Origin: Sphingomonadales bacterium
GTDB lineage: Bacteria > Pseudomonadota > Alphaproteobacteria > Sphingomonadales > Sphingomonadaceae
DNA: 64,000 bases
Reading direction: 5' to 3'
NCBI GenBank assembly: GCA_025356275.1
Contig: JANXUK010000121.1
Span: 1-64,000, forward strand
The notes under the pieces are model-generated. The model was not told the origin of the DNA and ran no database searches. It saw only the letters and a program-made list of their open reading frames with translations. Shown one piece after another: positions 7,692 to 17,527 of this stretch (position 1 is the stretch's first letter; every line of letters starts with the position of its first letter). A program made the translations under genes and the position numbers.

Positions 7692-9062
7692 CTAGGCCAG
7701 CACTTTGCCGGGGTTCATCAGCCCCGCCGGATCGAGCGCAACCTTCAGCCGCCGCATCAGCGCGATCTCCGCCGGGCTGCGGCACAGGTGCAGGAAATCG
7801 CGCTTGTGCAGCCCGATGCCATGCTCCGCCGAGATCGAGCCGGCGTGGTCGCGGGTGATCTCATACACCGCCACTTCAACCGCATGTGCGTCGGCATCGG
7901 CATAATTGCCGGTGACCAGATGGATATTGCCATCGCAGACATGGCCGAAGACGATGGTCGCGATCCCTGGCCAGCGTGCAGCCAGTCTGACTCGCATATC
8001 CTGAACGAAGGCGTGGATGTCGGAGGTGGCGAAGCTGAGGTCGAAATTACCGACCGGGCTCATCCCCATCACGATCTCGCCGCCGAAATCGCGTATGCCC
8101 CAGATGGCCCTGGCCTGCTCCAGCGACTGCGCCAGCACCGCTTCCTGCACCAGGCCGCGCGCCAGCGCCGCCTCAAGAAATGCCGCCATTTGCGCGTCCG
8201 CGCTGGCATCGCCGGTGGATAGCTCGACCAGTGCATAGGCCCCCGCACCCGCCGGCAAGGGGGGCGTCCGGGCTTTGCCGGCGACGGCGCGGATGTAAAA
8301 CTCACCCCACATCACCTCGAACGCCGACAGCGCCTCGCCCAGCATTTCGCGCGCCAGACCCAGATACGCCTCCACCGCCGGATAATCGGCAAAGCTGGCC
8401 AGCGACAGCGCGGTGGCGGCGGGCGCGGGAAACAGGCGCAGCACGGCGCGGGTAATGATGCCCAGCGTACCCTCACTGCCGATAAACACCTGTTTCAGAT
8501 CAAAGCCGGCGTTGTTCTTCAGCATGCGGTTCATCGACGACACCACGCTGCCATCGGCCAGCACCACCTCCAGCCCGAGGACGAGCGCGCGCGCCATGCC
8601 ATAGCGCAGCACACGGTTGCCGCCGGCGTTGGTCGAGAGGTTGCCGCCGATCTGGCAGGACCCGCGCGAGCCGATGTCGAGCGGGAACAGCAGGCCGGCA
8701 GCGTCGGCCGCCTCTTGTATAGCCTGTAACGGCACGCCGGCCTGTACCACGATCAGCTGCGACAGCGGGTCGATCTGCTCGATCGCCGCCATCCGTTCCA
8801 GCGACAGCACCAGCGCGCCCTCGCCCGGCACCACGCCGCCGGTGAGCCCGGTCAGGCCCCCTTGCGGCACGATGGGGACGCTGCGTTGGGCGCAGATCGT
8901 CACGGCCTTCGCCACCTCGGCGGTGCTGCGCGGGCGGAACAGCGCCAGCGGGCGCACATCGGCCGGCGCGCGCATCAGCCAGTCGCCGCGATATTTGTCC
9001 GGCACGTCAGGCTCGGGCGGGTTACCGGGGAAGGCGGCGATCAGGGCTTCGAGCGCGTTCAT
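7692..9062 (-). CDS. FAD-linked oxidase of the GlcD / D-2-hydroxyacid dehydrogenase family
   Basis: A 456-residue flavoprotein starting MNALEAL at 9062; upstream in-frame sequence lacks family similarity. The FAD-binding type 4 domain shows VPIVPQGGLTGLTGG and QIGGNLSTNAGGNRVLRYG, and the C-terminal oxidase domain shows FGHVCDGNIHL and ISAEHGIGLHKRDFL with the expected metal and substrate histidines. Members oxidise D-2-hydroxyacids such as D-lactate, glycolate or D-2-hydroxyglutarate, passing electrons to quinone or cytochrome. It is 58 bp downstream of an MFS transporter on the same strand, suggesting uptake and oxidation of one hydroxy acid. Its TAG stop touches the last hairpin repeat of the peptide region. 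Confidence 0.85.
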   Translation of the reverse strand: MNALEALIAAFPGNPPEPDVPDKYRGDWLMRAPADVRPLALFRPRSTAEVAKAVTICAQRSVPIVPQGGLTGLTGGVVPGEGALVLSLERMAAIEQIDPLSQLIVVQAGVPLQAIQEAADAAGLLFPLDIGSRGSCQIGGNLSTNAGGNRVLRYGMARALVLGLEVVLADGSVVSSMNRMLKNNAGFDLKQVFIGSEGTLGIITRAVLRLFPAPAATALSLASFADYPAVEAYLGLAREMLGEALSAFEVMWGEFYIRAVAGKARTPPLPAGAGAYALVELSTGDASADAQMAAFLEAALARGLVQEAVLAQSLEQARAIWGIRDFGGEIVMGMSPVGNFDLSFATSDIHAFVQDMRVRLAARWPGIATIVFGHVCDGNIHLVTGNYADADAHAVEVAVYEITRDHAGSISAEHGIGLHKRDFLHLCRSPAEIALMRRLKVALDPAGLMNPGKVLA

Positions 9063-9120
9063 GGGTCTGTCCTGCAAAGGCTTGGCGCCGCGGCGGGCGG
9101 ACGGATCGGCATAACAATAA

Positions 9121-10443
9121 TCACCGGACCACCGCACGCACCCGGCGCCCCAGGGCCCATGCCCCCGCCGCCGCGATCAGCGTCAGCCCCGCCAGCGCCA
9201 GCAAGCCGCCGCGATAACCGCCGCTGGCATCGCGCGCCGCACCCCAGATCGAGGGACCGATGAACGATCCCATCTGGTTGATGGTGTTGATCGCCGCTAT
9301 CCCCACCACCGCCGACCCGCGGGGCAACAGTTCGCTGGCCGCCGCCCATAGCGCGATGGTCAGGCTGAACCAGAACGGCGCCATCAGCAGGTAGCAACCC
9401 ACCGCCAATGCCGCTCCACCCTGCCCTGCCGCCCCACCCTGCCCTGCCGCCACTGCAAACACGCCGCAGCCCAGCGCCAGCACCAGCAGTGACGCGGTCA
9501 GCCAGCCGAAGCGCTCCCCCCGCCGGTCGCTGTCCCAGCCCGCGATCAGCATCCCGCCCGCACCCAATACCCCGCCCATGGCCGCAACCCAGCCGATCGC
9601 CTGCGGGTTCAGCCCCGCAACCTCGTTCAGCATCTTGGGCGCCGACAGCGTGTAGGAATAGAACGCCGCATTCGATATCAGCCCCACCGCGCCGATCTGC
9701 CACACCAGCGGCAGGCGCAGCGCGGCCAGCGCCCCGGTCACGCCATGCGCAGGCCGCGCCTCGGCATCGAGCCGGGCCTTGAGCCAGCCCTTTTGCGCCT
9801 CGCTCAGCCAGCGCACCGCCGCCGGCTCCTCGGGCAGAAAGCGCCAGAAGATGATGCCCATCAGCACCGCCGGCAGCCCCTCGATCACGAACAGCCACTG
9901 CCATCCCGCCAGATGACCCACCCCGCCAAACCTCAGCAGCCAGCCCGAAAGCGGCCCCATCACGATCAGGCTGATCGGTCCCGCGACATAGAACCGGCTG
10001 ATGGTGCGGCCGCGCTGTGCAGCCGGGAACCACCGCGCCAGATAACAGATGACGCCGGGAAAGAACCCGGCCTCCGCCATGCCGAGCAGAAACCGCAGCC
10101 CGTAAAACTCCCAAGGCGTGCGCACAAAGGCCATCGCGGCGGCAATCAACCCCCAGCTCACCATGATTCGCGCCAGCCACACCCGCGCCCCGAACCGCGC
10201 CATCAGCAGGTTCGACGGCACCTCGCACAGCGCGTAGCTGAGGAAGAACAGCCCGGCGCCGAAGCCATAGATCGCGTTGGAAAAGCCAAGATCGCGGTTC
10301 ATCTGGAGCGCGGCGAAGCTGATGTTCAGCCGGTCCATGAACGAGATCAGATAGCCCGCCGCCAGCATCGGCAGAATGCGCCATGTCGCAGCGGCGATGG
10401 CGCTGTTGCCGATGTCGTCGTTGCCGGTGCCGTCCTCGGTCAT
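9121..10443 (-). CDS. MFS transporter, anion:cation symporter-like
   Basis: A 440-residue, twelve-helix major facilitator. FMDRLNISFAALQMNRDLGFS near residue 35-55 and FLSYALCEVPSNLLMARFGAR are typical of the ACS family, which imports organic anions such as tartrate, galactonate, phthalate or hydroxyphenylacetate with protons. It precedes the FAD-linked oxidase in one operon, so the substrate is probably a hydroxy acid. A short in-frame duplication encodes GQGGAAGQGGAA (codons near 9410-9450) in the loop before a late helix. Confidence 0.85.
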   Translation of the reverse strand: MTEDGTGNDDIGNSAIAAATWRILPMLAAGYLISFMDRLNISFAALQMNRDLGFSNAIYGFGAGLFFLSYALCEVPSNLLMARFGARVWLARIMVSWGLIAAAMAFVRTPWEFYGLRFLLGMAEAGFFPGVICYLARWFPAAQRGRTISRFYVAGPISLIVMGPLSGWLLRFGGVGHLAGWQWLFVIEGLPAVLMGIIFWRFLPEEPAAVRWLSEAQKGWLKARLDAEARPAHGVTGALAALRLPLVWQIGAVGLISNAAFYSYTLSAPKMLNEVAGLNPQAIGWVAAMGGVLGAGGMLIAGWDSDRRGERFGWLTASLLVLALGCGVFAVAAGQGGAAGQGGAALAVGCYLLMAPFWFSLTIALWAAASELLPRGSAVVGIAAINTINQMGSFIGPSIWGAARDASGGYRGGLLALAGLTLIAAAGAWALGRRVRAVVR

Positions 10444-10521
10444 GTGCTTAGCCCCCGCCGACCCTACCCCCCGCCGACCTTAACGTCTGGGATTTATAAG
10501 AACAGGGGGTGCCCGCAAATA

Positions 10522-10740
10522 TCAGAACTCGGCGCGGAGCGAGGCCAGGATGCTGCGCGGCGCTCCGGGGCGGATGACGTAGGAGCCGTCGGTGTCGTAA
10601 TAGCGCGCGTCGGTCAGATTTTTCACATTCACCGCCAGCGTATAATGCCGCGCCAGATGGTACGCCAACCGCGCGTCGAGCCGCTTATAGGCCGGCAGTG
10701 CAAAGCCGGCGGCGAGGCTGGCCAGGCGGTGGTGCGCGAC
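10522..10740 (-). pseudogene. C-terminal remnant of a TonB-dependent receptor
   Basis: The last 70 or so residues of a receptor barrel are readable: LPAYKRLDARLAYHLARHYT, then NVKNLTDARYYDTDGSYVIR and the terminal RSILASLRAEF. Upstream (toward 11154 on the minus strand) the frame loses similarity and then overlaps the start of the next receptor gene, so the plug and most of the barrel are gone. The ending with phenylalanine fits outer-membrane insertion. This is a decayed gene, not a functional small protein. The rest of 10741-10987 is the leader of the plus-strand receptor. Confidence 0.7.
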
Positions 10741-10987
10741 GCGGAAATAGGCGTGCCACCTCCGATCACGCTCTTTGGCCGGGCGCGCGATGCCCGGAAT
10801 GTGACAAATATGCTGCACCGCAAAATCCAAATGCGCAATTACCAGCGCAAGCCGCCGCTCGGCTTGACATTTTACGGGTGGCTGCACACGATTGCAATTG
10901 TGCAGGGACGCGGGGCACGAATGTTTGATCTGGGCAAGGGGCTCGGGCAAACTCCTATCAGCGACCAGCAAAACCAATGGAGAAACC

Positions 10988-13639
10988 ATGATTAAACGCA
11001 CGATTCGTCCGCACGCACTGCGCGTGCTGTATGCTTCCGCCGCGATCAGCGCATCGATGCTGGTGAGCAGCCTTGCCGTTGCGCAGGCCGCTCCCGCCGC
11101 CCCGGCCGCGACCACCGACGCGCCCAAGGCCGAAGACATCGTGGTGCTCGGCACCCGCCGTCAGGATCGCACGCTGACCAATTCGGCCTCGCCGGTCGAC
11201 GTGATCAGCGCCAGCGAACTGACCGCACAGCCTGCGGCCAACATGCTCGACACGCTGAACAACATCATTCCGTCGTTCTTCGTCGGCCAGAACACCATCT
11301 CGGACGCTTCGAGCTTCGTGCGCTCGCCTTCACTGCGCGGGCTGCCGGGTGACGAAATCCTGGTGATGCTCGACGGCAAGCGGTACAACCGCTCGGCGCT
11401 GGTGCAGGTCTATTCCGGCGGCGACACCGGGCTGGGCTTCGGGTCGCAGGGTTCGGACATTTCGGCCATCCCGTCGATCGCGATCAAGAGCCTTCAGGTT
11501 CTGCGCGAGGGTGCGACCGCGCAATATGGTTCGGACGCCATCGGCGGCGTACTCAACTATGGCCTGCGTGACAATCGCTCGGGCCTGGAAGTCATTGGCC
11601 GGTATGGCCAGTATTACGATCATGGCGACGGCAAGAGCAAGCAGATCTCGGCCAATCTGGGCCTGGGCCTGGGTGAGAATGGCTTCATCAACCTCAGCGG
11701 CGAATATGACGATGATGGTGGCACCAGCCGCGGTGCAACCCGCCCGCTCGCGCTGGTATTTGCGGCGCAGAACCCGTCGCTTGCTTCGCAGCTGCCCAAC
11801 TATCCGGGGCCGGCACAGACCTGGGGCTCCTCGCCCAGCCATGGCTACAAGGGCGTGCTCAACGCCGGCTATGACGTGACCAGCGACAGCAAGCTCTATG
11901 TGTTTGCCAATTATGCCCACAGCAAGGCCAATGAGAGCTTCAACTATCGCTCACCGATCAGCGGCTCTGCGGTTGACGTGCAGGGGATTACGCATGCGCT
12001 GGGCGCCAACGGCTCGTTCAACCCGATCTATCTGACGCCATGCCCCGCCAATAACGCAACCTGCCCGACCGGCGGTTTCGTGAAGGATGCCAACACCTTC
12101 TCGTTCGCGTCGATCTATCCCGCCGGCTTCACGCCGCGCTTCGTGGGTGTGACCGAGGAAATCTACGGCACCGCAGGGTACAAGGGCAAAACCGAATCGA
12201 ATATCACCTATGACATGTCGGGTTCGATCAGCCGCAACTCGCTCGACCTGTCTATGTACAATTCGCTCAGCTCCTCTTACGGCCCGGCATCGCAGACCAG
12301 ATTCCACTTCGGCAAGCTGATCCAGAAGGAAGGCGACGCCAACCTCGACCTGTCCTATCCGATCCCGGTTTCCGGTTTCGCTAGCCCGGTCACCCTGGCT
12401 GCCGGCGCCGAATACCGCCGCGAGACCTATCAGCAGACCGCAGGCGACCTGCAATCCTATGGCGCAGGCCCCTATGCCACACAAAAGCTGTACACGCAGA
12501 CGGTGCCCGGCGTTTACACAGCGTCCGGCAGCGCCAGCCAGAACCCCGGCGCTTCGGGCTATGGCGGCACCAACCCGGCGGCTGCAGGCAGTTTCAGCCA
12601 GAGCGATTACGCGGTCTATGTGGATGCTGAGACCGACATCACCAAGGCGCTCAGCATCGGGCTGGCTGGCCGCTATGAGCACTACAATACGTTTGGCGGC
12701 GCCGCGGTGGGCAAGTTCAACGCGATCTACAAGCTGAGCGATACGTTCTCGATCCGCGGCACCGTCGGCAATGGCTTCCACGCGCCGTCGCCGGGGCAGG
12801 CCAATGACGAAATCCTGACCACCAATTTCGTGGCGGGCAATCAGGTGCAGACCGGTACTTACCCGGTCAGCAGCGCCCCGGCCCAATATTTCGGGGCCAA
12901 GACGCTGAAGCCCGAAAAATCGACCAACTTCGGGCTCGGCTTTATTTTCCAGCCGATCCACGCGATGACGATCACGGTTGACGCCTATGACATCAAGGTG
13001 CGCAACCGCCTGGGTATTTCGCAGAACTACACGATTCAGCCTGCCGACGTGGTTGCACAGCCTCTGCTGGCATCGGTGGGTGCCGGCGGTGTGGTCAACT
13101 TCTTCACCAATGGCTTCAACACGAAGACCCAGGGTGTGGACGTGGTCGCCACCTATCGCACCGATTTCGGCGAAGGCCGGCTTAATCTGACCCTGGCCTA
13201 CAATTACAACAAGAGCACGGTCAGCTCGTTCGACCCGACCGTAATCAGCGCGGCGCAGATCGTCGATGTCCAGCATCTGGCGCCCAACCACCGCGCCAAT
13301 TTCACGATGGCCTACAAGCAAGGTGCGTTCGGGTTCAACTTCGGCGAGCATTTCTACAGCTCGTGGCGCGATGAGGTGGATTACCCGGGCCAACTGTTCG
13401 GCTCGAAGTTCACCTCCGACATGGACGTGAGCTACACGGTCAACAAGGCGATGACCTTCACGGTGGGCGCGAACAACCTGTTCAACACCTATCCCGACAA
13501 GATCCAGCACGTCGAAGGCGTCAACAACGTCTATCAGTCGACTGGCAGCCTGTCGGATGGCGAAGTCTATCCGCGCAGCGGTGGGCCGTTCGGCATCAAT
13601 GGCGGCTTCTGGTACGCCAAGATCAAGATCAACTACTGA
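10988..13639 (+). CDS. TonB-dependent outer-membrane receptor
   Basis: An 883-residue receptor. ATG 10988 follows GGAG by 5 bp. The signal peptide ends near AVAQA (about residue 34); a TonB-box-like EDIVVLGTRRQ follows, then the plug with SPSLRGLPGDEILVMLDGKR and VLREGATAQYGSDAIGGVLN, then the barrel up to the terminal IKINY. The plug and absence of an N-terminal signalling domain indicate a simple transporter without an anti-sigma partner. The substrate is unknown; the adjacent gamma-glutamyltransferase operon suggests a peptide-like or amino-acid-conjugate ligand, which is inference. Two hairpins follow the stop. Confidence 0.93.
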   Translation: MIKRTIRPHALRVLYASAAISASMLVSSLAVAQAAPAAPAATTDAPKAEDIVVLGTRRQDRTLTNSASPVDVISASELTAQPAANMLDTLNNIIPSFFVGQNTISDASSFVRSPSLRGLPGDEILVMLDGKRYNRSALVQVYSGGDTGLGFGSQGSDISAIPSIAIKSLQVLREGATAQYGSDAIGGVLNYGLRDNRSGLEVIGRYGQYYDHGDGKSKQISANLGLGLGENGFINLSGEYDDDGGTSRGATRPLALVFAAQNPSLASQLPNYPGPAQTWGSSPSHGYKGVLNAGYDVTSDSKLYVFANYAHSKANESFNYRSPISGSAVDVQGITHALGANGSFNPIYLTPCPANNATCPTGGFVKDANTFSFASIYPAGFTPRFVGVTEEIYGTAGYKGKTESNITYDMSGSISRNSLDLSMYNSLSSSYGPASQTRFHFGKLIQKEGDANLDLSYPIPVSGFASPVTLAAGAEYRRETYQQTAGDLQSYGAGPYATQKLYTQTVPGVYTASGSASQNPGASGYGGTNPAAAGSFSQSDYAVYVDAETDITKALSIGLAGRYEHYNTFGGAAVGKFNAIYKLSDTFSIRGTVGNGFHAPSPGQANDEILTTNFVAGNQVQTGTYPVSSAPAQYFGAKTLKPEKSTNFGLGFIFQPIHAMTITVDAYDIKVRNRLGISQNYTIQPADVVAQPLLASVGAGGVVNFFTNGFNTKTQGVDVVATYRTDFGEGRLNLTLAYNYNKSTVSSFDPTVISAAQIVDVQHLAPNHRANFTMAYKQGAFGFNFGEHFYSSWRDEVDYPGQLFGSKFTSDMDVSYTVNKAMTFTVGANNLFNTYPDKIQHVEGVNNVYQSTGSLSDGEVYPRSGGPFGINGGFWYAKIKINY

Positions 13640-13647
13640 TCGTAACC

Positions 13648-13685
13648 GGCGGCAGGCGGGGTGCGATTGCGCCCGGCCTGCCGCC
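13648..13685 (+). terminator. GC-rich hairpin after the TonB receptor
   Basis: GGCGGCAGG pairs with CCTGCCGCC around a GC-rich loop, starting 8 bp after the receptor stop. It has no U-run of its own and probably stabilises the 3' end ahead of the intrinsic terminator at 13720. Confidence 0.5.
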
Positions 13686-13719
13686 GATAGTCCTGTTACG
13701 ATATAAAGCTGTGATTCGG

Positions 13720-13746
13720 AAAAGGAGGGCTTGGGCCCTCCTTTTT
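13720..13746 (+). terminator. Intrinsic terminator between TonB receptor and gamma-glutamyltransferase
   Basis: AAAAGGAGGGC-TTGG-GCCCTCCTTTTT is a canonical intrinsic terminator: a seven-pair GC stem, tetraloop and T-run. It ends 40 bp before the gamma-glutamyltransferase ATG, so that gene either has a promoter in the short gap or is expressed by readthrough. Confidence 0.85.
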
Positions 13747-13785
13747 GCTGTGCGATACCACCGCCACGCATCAGGGGAGATGGAC

Positions 13786-15522
13786 ATGGGACGACATCGG
13801 GCACTGCTCCACCTTTCGCGCGGGGCGGCGGCAATGCTGGCGGGTATGCTGGCGGTGCCGGGACATACCGCGTCGCCGGTGCCGGTGACGGCCGAGCATG
13901 GCATGGTGGTGTCGGCGCATCATCTGGCTTCCCGCGCCGGGGTTGCGGTGCTGAAGCGCGGAGGCAATGCTGTCGACGCGGCGGTTGCAGTCGCCTATGC
14001 TCTGGCGGTCACTTTTCCCGAGGCGGGGAATCTCGGCGGCGGCGGCTTTATGACGATCCGGACGCATGACGGCGCCAGCCATTTCATCGACTTTCGCGAG
14101 ATGGCCCCCGGCGCGGCGCGGGCCGACATGTATCTCGACGCCAAGGGACAGCCGGCCGCGGCCCTCAGCACGCGCGGCTATCTCTCGGCGGCGATTCCCG
14201 GCACGGTGGCCGGGCTCGAATATGCGCGGGCCAAATATGGCACGCGGCCGCGCGCCGAATTGATGGCACCGGCGATTGCGCTGGCGGCGCAGGGCTTCGT
14301 TCTGAGTCAGGGCGACGCCGATTTCCTGGCGGAAGGCGCCGATGATTTCCGCAAGGATGGCCCCAGCGCGGCCATCTTCCTGAACCACGGGCAGCCGCGC
14401 CTTGCCCGAACGCGGCTGGTCCAGGCCGATCTGGCGCGTTCGCTGCGGCAGATTGCGCAGGGCGGCGCGCCGGCGTTTTACCAAGGCCCGATCGCACGGG
14501 CCATCACTGCGGCCAGCCGCGCCCATGGCGGCATTATGACGATGGCCGATTTCAAGCATTTCCGTGCCGACGAACGCCCGCCGATCACCTGCACCTATCG
14601 CGGCTATACGATCATCTCGGCCCCGCCGCCCAGTTCGGGCGGGGTTGTGCTATGCGAGGCGCTGGGCATTCTGGAGGGCTATCCGATGGGTGCGCTCGGC
14701 TTTCAGTCGGCGCAGGGCACGCATTATTTGATCGAGGCGCTGCGCCGGGCCTATCACGACCGCAACCTCAATCTGGGCGACCCTGATTTCGTGCATGTCG
14801 ACACCGGGCATTTCACCGACAAGGCCTATGCCGCCTCGCTGCGCGCCGGCATTTCGGACACAAGCGCGACCCCTTCGGCCAGCCTGCCCGGCGTCGCGGC
14901 CAGCGCCGAGGGGCGTAACACCACGCATTTCTCCATCGTCGATGCGGCGGGCAACGCGGTCTCGCTGACCTATACGCTGAACGACTGGTTCGGGGCGCGG
15001 GTCACGGCGGCGGGGACCGGCATATTGATGAACGACGAGATGGATGATTTCTCATCCAAGCCCGGCGCACCCAATATGTATGGGCTGGTCGAGGGGCCGA
15101 ACAATGCCATCGCGCCCGGCAAGCGCCCGCTCAGCTCGATGACGCCGACGATCATCACCCGCGATGGCCAGCTGCTCATGGTGGTGGGCACACCGGGCGG
15201 CAGCCGGATCCCTTCCGCCGTTTTGCAGGTGGTGATGAATGTCATCGATTACCGCATGACCGTGACGGAGGCGGTGGACGCCCCGCGCATCCATGAGCAA
15301 TGGCTGCCCGATGTCACCCATTACGAGCGCTTTGCGCTGGGGCCGGATACGATCGCCAGGCTGGAAGCGATGGGGCACAAGATGGAGCCCGTGGCCTATG
15401 GCAATCAGATCGCCGCGATCCTGGTCGGCGCGCCGGCGATTGGCGCCCAGCCATTGGGCAAGGCGGCGCTGTATGGCGCGATCGACCCGCGTATCGCGGT
15501 TGGCGATGTCGAGGGATATTGA
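13786..15522 (+). CDS. ggt: Gamma-glutamyltransferase, secreted
   Basis: A 578-residue Ntn hydrolase. ATG 13786 was preferred over ATG 13780 because GGGGAG then has proper spacing. A signal peptide (ending about residue 26) sends it to the periplasm. The autoprocessing and nucleophile threonine is in EGRNTTHFSIVD; substrate loops NLGGGGFM, and SSMTPTI and GTPGGSRIP in the small subunit match the family. It cleaves or transfers gamma-glutamyl groups from glutathione or gamma-glutamyl compounds. It heads a tightly spaced run (GNAT starts 6 bp later) continuing through a PLP decarboxylase and an aminotransferase, so it may release an amino compound used by those enzymes. Confidence 0.93.
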   Translation: MGRHRALLHLSRGAAAMLAGMLAVPGHTASPVPVTAEHGMVVSAHHLASRAGVAVLKRGGNAVDAAVAVAYALAVTFPEAGNLGGGGFMTIRTHDGASHFIDFREMAPGAARADMYLDAKGQPAAALSTRGYLSAAIPGTVAGLEYARAKYGTRPRAELMAPAIALAAQGFVLSQGDADFLAEGADDFRKDGPSAAIFLNHGQPRLARTRLVQADLARSLRQIAQGGAPAFYQGPIARAITAASRAHGGIMTMADFKHFRADERPPITCTYRGYTIISAPPPSSGGVVLCEALGILEGYPMGALGFQSAQGTHYLIEALRRAYHDRNLNLGDPDFVHVDTGHFTDKAYAASLRAGISDTSATPSASLPGVAASAEGRNTTHFSIVDAAGNAVSLTYTLNDWFGARVTAAGTGILMNDEMDDFSSKPGAPNMYGLVEGPNNAIAPGKRPLSSMTPTIITRDGQLLMVVGTPGGSRIPSAVLQVVMNVIDYRMTVTEAVDAPRIHEQWLPDVTHYERFALGPDTIARLEAMGHKMEPVAYGNQIAAILVGAPAIGAQPLGKAALYGAIDPRIAVGDVEGY

Positions 15523-15528
15523 CCGGCG

Positions 15529-16077
15529 ATGACCGGCTTTACCCATCGCCTTGCCCAATTGGATGACCTGGACGCGCTGCACGCGCTGATGGCGCGGGCT
15601 ATTGCTGCGTTGCAGGCCGATTTCCTGACCCCGGCGCAGGTTGCGGCCAGCGCGCAGGTGATGGGACTCGACCGGCAGCTGGTGGAGGACCAGACCTATG
15701 TCCTGCTGGAGCGTGACGGCGTGATTGCCGGTTGCGGCGGATGGAGCTGGCGCGCGACGATGTATGGCGGCGATGCCAGCGCGATTGTGCGCGATCCCCG
15801 CCCCCTCGACCCGGCGACAGACGCCGCGCGCATTCGCGCCATGTACACCGATCCGGCCTGCATCCGTCAGGGCGTGGGCCGCCAGATCCTGCGCCTGTGC
15901 GAGGATGCGGCGCGCGCCGCCGGCTTTGCACGGGCCGAGATGATGGCGACTCTGGCGGGGGAGCCGCTGTACCGCGCAGCCGGTTACCTGCCGATCGAAC
16001 ATGTGATTTCGGATCCGATCGATGGCGTGACCGTACCCTTGATCCGCATGGGAAAGACCCTTGATGGCCGACTATGA
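15529..16077 (+). CDS. GNAT-family N-acetyltransferase
   Basis: A 182-residue GNAT protein. The acetyl-CoA pyrophosphate-binding segment appears as ACIRQGVGRQILRLCEDAAR (Q/RxxGxG/A type), and MATLAGEPLYRAAGYLPIEH matches the usual C-terminal strand region. The acceptor is unknown; a small amine or amino acid is plausible from the neighbouring decarboxylase. It begins 6 bp after ggt and overlaps the next gene by 14 bp. Confidence 0.85.
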   Translation: MTGFTHRLAQLDDLDALHALMARAIAALQADFLTPAQVAASAQVMGLDRQLVEDQTYVLLERDGVIAGCGGWSWRATMYGGDASAIVRDPRPLDPATDAARIRAMYTDPACIRQGVGRQILRLCEDAARAAGFARAEMMATLAGEPLYRAAGYLPIEHVISDPIDGVTVPLIRMGKTLDGRL

Positions 16078-17527
16078 TCCTGGGCATGACTATGCCGCCA
16101 CTGGCCTGTTCGATGCGGTGCTGGAGCGCGCGCATGCCCATGCGCGCGCGCATTTGCGCAGCCGCAATGACCAGCCGATTGGCGCGCCGGCCACGCTGGC
16201 GGCGCTGCGCAAGGCGCTGTTTCGGCCCTTGAACGCCGCGCCGCTGGCGCCTGGGGTGGTGATCGATGAGCTGGTCCGCGATGTGGCGGGCGGGCTCCAT
16301 TCGATGAACACCGGGCGGTTTTACGGCTGGGTCAATGGCGGCACCCTGCCCGCCTCGCTCGCCGCCGACTGGCTGACCGCGGTGTGGGATCAGAACGCGG
16401 CGATGGCGACGGTCAGCCCGGCAGCGGCGGTGGTCGAGGAGGTGGTCGGCGGCTGGCTGCGCGAACTGTTCCATCTGCCCCGTGGGTCCAGCTTCGCGCT
16501 GGTCACCGGCACCCAGATGGCGCATCTCACCTGTCTCGCTGCCGCGCGCCATCGCCAATTGGCCCATCTGGGCTGGGATGTCGAGGCCAGAGGGTTGAAC
16601 GGGGGGCCGCCGGTGCGGGTGCTGACCTCCAGCGAGCGGCATGGGTCGCTGGACCGGGCGGTGCGGATGCTGGGCATCGGGCGCGACAATATCATCGCCC
16701 TGCCCTGCGACGCCGAGGGCCGGCTGGCGCCCGAGGTGCTGGCCGATGCGCTGGCGCGGCATCGCGGCGAGGCGGTGATCGTCAGCTTGCAGGCCGGCGA
16801 CCTCAACATTGGGGCATTTGACGATTTTGCCGCGCTGGTGCCGGTGGCGCATGCGGCGGGGGCATGGGTGCATGTCGATGGGGCGTTCGGCCTGTGGGCG
16901 GCGGCGAGCCCCACGCACCGCGCCAAGACCGCAGCGATGGAGACCGCCGATTCATGGTCGACCGATGGCCACAAATGGCTGAATACGCCCTACGATTCGG
17001 GGATCGCAATGGTCGCCGATGCGCAGGCACATCGCGCCGCCATGTCATACCGGGCCAGCTATATGATCGAATCCGACGCGCGCGAGCCGATGGATTACGG
17101 GCCCGACTGGTCGCGCCGGGCGCGCGGCTTTGCCTTGTACGCGGCGCTGCGCGAGCTTGGGCGCGATGGCGTGGCCGAACTGATCGACCGTTGCTGTGCG
17201 ATGGCGCGTGATCTGGTCGGCGGCATCGGGGCTTTGCCGGGGGCGGAGGTGGTTTGGCTGCCGACGCTCAATCAGGGCCTGCTGCGCTTTCCCGACCCTG
17301 CGCCCGGCGCCAGCGAGGCCGATCACGACGCGCATACCGACCGGGTGATCGCCCGCGTCAATGCCGGCGGCGAGGCGTTCTTCGGCGGCACCACCTGGCG
17401 CGGGCGCCGGTGCATGCGGGTGTCGGTCTGCGGCTGGCAAACCGGGCCGGCCGATGTCGCCCGCGCGATTGAGGCGGTGCGGCGCCAATTGCAGGGTGCG
17501 ACGGATGGGGTGCGGGCCGATGCATAG
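16064..17527 (+). CDS. PLP-dependent decarboxylase of the aromatic-L-amino-acid/glutamate decarboxylase group
   Basis: A 487-residue group II decarboxylase. The PLP lysine is in STDGHKWLNTPYDSG; the histidine that stacks on PLP lies in SSERHGSLDRA, and the aspartate region is AAGAWVHVDGAFGLWA. The ATG at 16064 is used rather than the TTG one codon upstream. Family members remove CO2 from aromatic amino acids, glutamate or diaminobutyrate; some are aldehyde synthases. The short active-site loop makes the substrate unpredictable. The gene overlaps both neighbours, so it is translationally coupled to the GNAT and the tRNA-binding-domain gene. Confidence 0.88.
   Translation: MADYDPGHDYAATGLFDAVLERAHAHARAHLRSRNDQPIGAPATLAALRKALFRPLNAAPLAPGVVIDELVRDVAGGLHSMNTGRFYGWVNGGTLPASLAADWLTAVWDQNAAMATVSPAAAVVEEVVGGWLRELFHLPRGSSFALVTGTQMAHLTCLAAARHRQLAHLGWDVEARGLNGGPPVRVLTSSERHGSLDRAVRMLGIGRDNIIALPCDAEGRLAPEVLADALARHRGEAVIVSLQAGDLNIGAFDDFAALVPVAHAAGAWVHVDGAFGLWAAASPTHRAKTAAMETADSWSTDGHKWLNTPYDSGIAMVADAQAHRAAMSYRASYMIESDAREPMDYGPDWSRRARGFALYAALRELGRDGVAELIDRCCAMARDLVGGIGALPGAEVVWLPTLNQGLLRFPDPAPGASEADHDAHTDRVIARVNAGGEAFFGGTTWRGRRCMRVSVCGWQTGPADVARAIEAVRRQLQGATDGVRADA

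Noticed and set aside
13711-13785. Upstream extension of gamma-glutamyltransferase to 13711
   Set aside because: It would run through the intrinsic terminator at 13720-13746; the signal peptide and ribosome site support ATG 13786.
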